A program made the translations under genes and the position numbers. Positions 7,175-10,038 of a stretch of 10,038 nucleotides of DNA are shown piece after piece. The notes beneath the pieces are model-generated. The model saw nothing but the letters and a program-made list of their open reading frames with translations, did no database searches and had not been told where the DNA came from. Within the stretch, counting starts at the first letter, position 1. Every line of letters begins with the position of its first letter. The stretch lies in contig JAGNPP010000072.1 of NCBI GenBank assembly GCA_017989575.1, positions 1-10,038 on the forward strand, in the 5' to 3' direction. Source of the DNA: Chryseobacterium sp. Its GTDB lineage: Bacteria > Bacteroidota > Bacteroidia > Flavobacteriales > Weeksellaceae.

Positions 7175-7235
7175 ACCAAAACAAGGAGAATGACTAAAAA
7201 TAAAATGAGTAATTTGGTCTATGAAATTTTGAATA

Positions 7236-7982
7236 ATGAAGAAAGTATTTTGCCTTTTATTTCTCACAACGACTATGTTTATCAACGCTCAAACACAAAT
7301 CATCGCCCATCGTGGTTTTTTCCAATCAAATCCGCCAACGTCGGAAAATTCTATCCAAGCTTTAGAAAATGCACAAAAGCTGAAAGTTTACGGTTCAGAA
7401 TTCGATGTTCATATGACAAAGGACGGAGAATTGATGATTTATCACGACGAGCATCACGGAAAAATGGAAATCGCGGAAACCAACTTTTCAGATTTAAGAA
7501 AACTGAAATTATCCAACGGAGAACAACTTCCAACTTTGAAAGATTATCTTAAACAAGGGAAAAAAGATTCGTCCGTCAAATTAATCATCGAAATCAAACC
7601 TACCAAATCCAAAGAACGTGAAAACGAAATGGTCTCCAAAGTTCTAAAAACCGTAAAAGACCTCGGACTCGATCACCAAAGCGATTACATCTCATTCAGT
7701 TTTAATATTTGTAAAGAAATTAAGAAACAAAATCCGTCTGCAAAAGTTCAATATTTGGAAGGGAATCTCTCGCCACAGCAAATCAAAGAAGAAGGTTTGG
7801 ACGGATTGGATTATCATTACAGCGTTTTTCAGAAAAATCCCACTTGGATTTCGGAAGCCAATTCTCTTGGTTTGATTACCAATTCCTGGACTGTAAATGA
7901 TGTTAAAATCTACGAAGAACTCAAAAATCAAGGAATCAATTTTATTACGACTAATATTCCTGACCAATTGAAGGGAGAATAA
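7236..7982 (+). CDS. Secreted glycerophosphodiester phosphodiesterase (GDPD family)
   Basis: A 248-residue enzyme that hydrolyses glycerophosphodiesters to glycerol-3-phosphate and an alcohol. Residues 1-18 (MKKVFCLLFLTTTMFINA) are a signal peptide, so it should act in the periplasm or outside the cell. GDPD motifs are present in order: IAHRGF (His25, Arg26), PPTSENS (Glu37, Asn38), SEFDVHMTKDGELMIYHD (Glu55, Asp57, His70) and LIIEIKP (Glu119, Lys121), with SFSFN and a C-terminal SWTVND as expected for the TIM barrel. These cover the two catalytic histidines and the metal-binding acidic residues. The length is normal for a single-domain enzyme. Eighty-six nt separate it from the divergent ligA start. 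No exact TAnnTTTG box lies upstream; TAATTTGG at 7209-7216 is only a near match. Phospholipid head-group scavenging is a likely role but is inferred. I give no symbol because glpQ and ugpQ types are not separable here. Confidence 0.93.
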   Translation: MKKVFCLLFLTTTMFINAQTQIIAHRGFFQSNPPTSENSIQALENAQKLKVYGSEFDVHMTKDGELMIYHDEHHGKMEIAETNFSDLRKLKLSNGEQLPTLKDYLKQGKKDSSVKLIIEIKPTKSKERENEMVSKVLKTVKDLGLDHQSDYISFSFNICKEIKKQNPSAKVQYLEGNLSPQQIKEEGLDGLDYHYSVFQKNPTWISEANSLGLITNSWTVNDVKIYEELKNQGINFITTNIPDQLKGE

Positions 7983-8024
7983 TTGTGGAAAAGTTGTAGT
8001 CTCAATATTTTGTTTAAAGCGAAA

Positions 8025-8058
8025 TTGTAATACTTTTCGATAAGAAAAACTATTTTTG
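8025..8058 (+). promoter_or_regulatory. Candidate promoter for the lipocalin-like lipoprotein gene
   Basis: TTG at 8025-8027 and TATTTTTG at 8051-8058 are separated by 23 nt, the upper limit for this promoter class. The -7 box is an exact match to TAnnTTTG. It would give a leader of roughly 85 nt before the ATG at 8152, long compared with the other promoters here, so the assignment is tentative in this AT-rich stretch. Confidence 0.3.
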
Positions 8059-8151
8059 TTAGAATAACGAATACTAATTATTTGTAATTTTAAAAATTAA
8101 GCTAGTCAAAATTTATAGAATTTATCTTCCTAATTAAAACCATTGTATCAG

Positions 8152-8547
8152 ATGAAAAATTTGTATTTATTTATCACTCTTATATTAATCTTAATTTTAT
8201 CATCTTGTTCATCTAATGAGAATGATAATGTACAAACTGAAAAATTAATTGGAACTTGGATTGGGGTTTCGAGAATCTATGACGGAGAAAATATGGGTAA
8301 TACCAAATATTCACCAATTAAATTTACTGCTGATGGAAAAACTGAATTTAACTTCATAAATCCACAAGGTAATGGTGACGTAGTAGAAAAGGGTACTTGG
8401 AAAAAAGTTGAAAATGATTTACAAATCATCTGGGATCATAATCCAAATATTACCACTCATATTTTAGTTTCGGAGTTGACTTCTAATACATTACAGTTTA
8501 AGTCGTTTATTGATGGAAAAATACAATATGATAATTTCAAGAAATAA
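8152..8547 (+). CDS. Lipocalin-like lipoprotein
   Basis: A 131-residue lipoprotein. The signal is MKNLYLFITLILILILSSC with lipobox LSSC and Cys19. The mature N-terminus reads CSSNENDN; the acidic residues soon after Cys might act as the surface lipoprotein export signal described in Bacteroidota, but it is not a clean match. The rest resembles the short lipocalin-like domain common in this phylum: LIGTWIGVSRIYDG (36-49), PIKFTADGKTEFNF, GTWKKVENDLQIIWD and HILVSELTSNTLQFKS, a set of antiparallel strands with the typical G-T-W opening repeated. The ligand is unknown. I reject a TTG start at 8143, because the ATG at 8152 places the charged signal-peptide N-terminus correctly. The gene is much more AT-rich (about 20% GC in one sampled line) than the reductase downstream. 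It stands alone between gaps of 169 and 143 nt. Confidence 0.8.
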   Translation: MKNLYLFITLILILILSSCSSNENDNVQTEKLIGTWIGVSRIYDGENMGNTKYSPIKFTADGKTEFNFINPQGNGDVVEKGTWKKVENDLQIIWDHNPNITTHILVSELTSNTLQFKSFIDGKIQYDNFKK

Positions 8548-8664
8548 ACCTTTTATTTTTATTTAATTGTATTGTGCTTTTGTAAATAATTTCCAATTGA
8601 ATCTCTCAATGATAAACTTGTATTAAATCATTTAACTTTATTCGGATTTTAAACAAGTGTTTGG

Positions 8665-8672
8665 TAAATTTG
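8665..8672 (+). promoter_or_regulatory. Promoter -7 box of the SDR gene
   Basis: TAAATTTG is an exact TAnnTTTG match and is identical to the box of the acetyltransferase gene. It ends 18 nt before the ATG at 8691. The -33 region around 8641-8645 reads TTCGG instead of TTG, so the upstream element is imperfect. Confidence 0.5.
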
Positions 8673-8690
8673 CACCTCTAAAATGTTATT

Positions 8691-9404
8691 ATGAACTTAA
8701 AAGGTAAAAACGCCATTATTACAGGTGGCGGTAGAGGTCTTGGAAAAGCTGTTGCTCAAGCATTAGCAAACGAAGGCGTTAATATAGGAATTACAGGAAG
8801 AAACGAAAATTATCTAAAAATAGCAGCCAACGAACTGAAACAAACCGGCGTAAAAGTAGCTTACGCAGTTTTCAGTGTTGATAAAGAATTAGAAGTAAAA
8901 GCCGGAATCGAATCTTTGGCAAATGAATTAGGCGGAATCGATATTTTGGTCAACAATGCAGGAATTGGCGACTTTGGAAGCATCGAGGAAATGCCGTCCG
9001 AGACTTGGGAACAAGTGATTCATACCAATCTTTTCGGTGTTTATTACACAGCGAAAGCCGTTTATCCGTTTTTGAAAGAAAAAGGACAAGGTGACATCGT
9101 GAATGTCGCTTCCACAGCGGGATTGAAAGGCGGACCCAATATGTCGGCATATGCGGCTTCCAAAGCAGCAGTCGTTTCTCTCTCGCAGTCGATGATGGCG
9201 GAATGGAGAAAGCAGAATATCCGTGTCATTACGTTGACACCGAGTACAATTGCTTCCGATATGAGCATCAACGGTGGTTTGACAGACGGTAATCCGGACA
9301 AAGTTCTCCAGCCAGAAGATTTCGCAGAATGGGTGAGAGATATCCTGAAAATGAACCGTAGAGCGATGATTGCCAATGCGTCTATTTTCTCAACCAATCC
9401 ATAA
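8691..9404 (+). CDS. Short-chain dehydrogenase/reductase, 3-oxoacyl-ACP reductase-like
   Basis: A 237-residue cytoplasmic classical SDR that would reduce a carbonyl with NAD(P)H. The cofactor glycine motif is TGGGRGLG (11-18), with GRN at 36-38 favouring NADPH. The structural motif NNAG is at 88-91. The catalytic tetrad is present as Asn113, Ser141, Tyr154 and Lys158 (YAASK). It is most like FabG-type 3-ketoacyl-ACP reductases, but the usual PG after the active site is PS (TPSTIASDM, 183-191), and no other fatty-acid genes are near, so the physiological substrate is open; I give no symbol. Length is normal for the family. It starts at MNLKGKNAIITGGG, the usual N-terminus. It appears monocistronic, with its own -7 box upstream and a repeat plus intrinsic terminator downstream. 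Confidence 0.92.
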   Translation: MNLKGKNAIITGGGRGLGKAVAQALANEGVNIGITGRNENYLKIAANELKQTGVKVAYAVFSVDKELEVKAGIESLANELGGIDILVNNAGIGDFGSIEEMPSETWEQVIHTNLFGVYYTAKAVYPFLKEKGQGDIVNVASTAGLKGGPNMSAYAASKAAVVSLSQSMMAEWRKQNIRVITLTPSTIASDMSINGGLTDGNPDKVLQPEDFAEWVRDILKMNRRAMIANASIFSTNP

Positions 9405-9416
9405 AATAATAATGAT

Positions 9417-9505
9417 GGCAGCTTTTCCGCCCTCCGTTCCCGCTATTTTTTGCCGAGGCTAAGTCCATACAAAAAATGAGCTCCACTCAGGTCGGGCTGC
9501 GAGCA
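9417..9505 (+). repeat. Structured intergenic repeat, copy C
   Basis: This is the most diverged of the three related elements, starting 13 nt after the reductase stop. Shared blocks are CAGC near the left end, CC-GCC-CTCCGTT (9427-9437), six T and G (9446-9452), C and six A (9470-9476), and CAGGTCGGGCT near the right end (9488-9498). ATTTTTTG (9445-9452) pairs perfectly with CAAAAAAT (9470-9477). The outer GCAGC (9418-9422) pairs perfectly with GCTGC (9496-9500), where copies A and B keep only AGC(C)/GGCT. The two stems persisting despite sequence drift support a conserved fold. Confidence 0.55.
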
Positions 9506-9517
9506 ATTCGATGTTAT

Positions 9518-9557
9518 AACCCTTTCAGAATTTCAAACTCTGAAAGGGTTTTTTATT
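9518..9557 (+). terminator. Intrinsic terminator after the SDR gene and repeat copy C
   Basis: AACCCTTTCAG (9518-9528) pairs perfectly with CTGAAAGGGTT (9540-9550) around an 11-nt loop, followed by TTTTATT. An 11-bp stem with a T tail is a good factor-independent terminator for + strand transcription. The A/T flanks would make it work partly on the other strand too, but the nearest genes on both sides are on the + strand. Confidence 0.85.
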
Positions 9558-9703
9558 TATACAAAACGACTTTTTTTCCATTAATAAAATTAAAACTATA
9601 ACAATCCAAATCAATCAGAAATAGTAAAATCTAATATTTACATAATTTCCATTATCATTTTTTTATTCATAATTCTTATCTTTATCGAAATCAAATAAAA
9701 GAT

Positions 9704-10038
9704 ATGAAGAGACACTCATTTATCGCAATGTCGGCTGTGTTTTTTGCCGCTCAGATTACATTAGTCAATGCCCAAAACAAATCCGAAGAAAAACTTAATC
9801 CCATCGTTCAAAACTTTGTGAATGAGGCTAATAATAATTCCCAACTGGAAGATATGGCTTTTGAACTTCTGGACGGCATAGGTCCTCGTCTAGTAGGAAC
9901 GCCGGAAATGCTAAAGTCTAATGAATGGAGCGCCGATAAATTGAAATCTTGGGGAATAGATGCCAATCTTCAGCAATTTGGAACGTGGAAAGGCTGGCAG
10001 CGTGGAACTACGCACGTGGATATGGTATACCCAAGAAC
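9704..10038 (+). CDS. Secreted M28-family peptidase, N-terminal part (cut by window end)
   Basis: An open frame starting at ATG 9704 runs off the window after 111 full codons. It begins MKRHSFIAMSAVFFAAQITLVNAQ, a signal peptide with a likely cleavage site after VNA or AQ, so the product is exported. The following NFVNEANNNSQLEDMAFELLDGIGPRLVGTPEM and the SADKLKSWGIDANLQQFGTWKGWQRG segment match the N-terminal region of Bacteroidota M28 zinc aminopeptidases, where the phrase 'D-GPR-GTP' precedes the protease-associated insert. The zinc ligands lie beyond the window, so activity cannot be checked. Its upstream region is AT-rich; TATCTTTA at 9677-9684 is a near match to TAnnTTTG. Transcription from the reductase gene should be blocked by the terminator at 9518-9557. 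Confidence 0.75.
   Translation, partial: MKRHSFIAMSAVFFAAQITLVNAQNKSEEKLNPIVQNFVNEANNNSQLEDMAFELLDGIGPRLVGTPEMLKSNEWSADKLKSWGIDANLQQFGTWKGWQRGTTHVDMVYPR

Noticed and set aside
7190..7552. Possible small gene or leader peptide before and across the GDPD gene, preceded by AAGGAG at 7183-7188
   Set aside because: Only 1 nt separates AAGGAG from the ATG, this group rarely uses Shine-Dalgarno sites, and most of the frame overlaps the well-supported GDPD gene.
8143..8151. TTG start three codons upstream of the lipocalin-like lipoprotein
   Set aside because: The ATG at 8152 directly begins a standard lipoprotein signal (MKN...); no reason to prefer TTG.
8592..8611. Small inverted repeat ATTGA/TCAAT between the lipoprotein and SDR genes
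   Set aside because: Five A/T-rich base pairs with no T tail in the right place; too weak to call a terminator.
9062..9397. 111-codon minus strand frame antisense to the SDR gene
   Set aside because: Fully overlaps a gene with all SDR motifs; an open antisense frame is expected from codon bias.

Overview
The window looks like a chromosomal segment of a Bacteroidota bacterium in class Flavobacteriia, most likely Chryseobacterium or a close Weeksellaceae relative. The evidence is low GC, A/T-rich start regions with almost no Shine-Dalgarno sequences, several promoter -7 boxes of the Bacteroidota form TAnnTTTG, a DUF5686 outer-membrane barrel with a carboxypeptidase-like N-terminal domain, and short lipoproteins. 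The genus is inferred from protein style; no 16S gene is present.

Layout, left to right: the last 50 codons of a membrane protein (+); a convergent gap with intergenic repeat copy A; a LuxR-type regulator (-) translationally coupled to an upstream AT-rich lipoprotein gene (-); a divergent sugar O-acetyltransferase gene (+) with a well-formed promoter; a 163-bp gap with two sets of short direct repeats; a large DUF5686 outer-membrane protein gene (+); a convergent gap with repeat copy B; ligA for NAD-dependent DNA ligase (-); divergently, a secreted glycerophosphodiester phosphodiesterase (+); an AT-rich lipocalin-like lipoprotein (+); a short-chain dehydrogenase/reductase (+); repeat copy C followed by a strong intrinsic terminator; and the first 111 codons of a secreted M28-family peptidase (+), cut by the window edge.

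The genes do not form one pathway. Most are single units with their own promoters. The only clear operon is lipoprotein-luxR, where the stop and start codons overlap as ATGA. Several products act at the envelope or outside the cytoplasm (DUF5686 barrel, phosphodiesterase, two lipoproteins, M28 peptidase), while LigA, the acetyltransferase and the reductase are cytoplasmic.

I see no defence system, prophage, insertion sequence, CRISPR array or RNA gene. The most interesting signal is a family of three diverged, structured intergenic repeats (about 95 to 145 nt). Each begins 13 to 17 nt after the stop codon of a + strand gene, all are in the same orientation, and all are built around a TTTTTTG/CAAAAAA stem. 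One copy carries extra REP-like sequence. Next are the two low-GC lipoprotein genes set in higher-GC surroundings, and paired repeats with a 23-bp period upstream of the DUF5686 gene.
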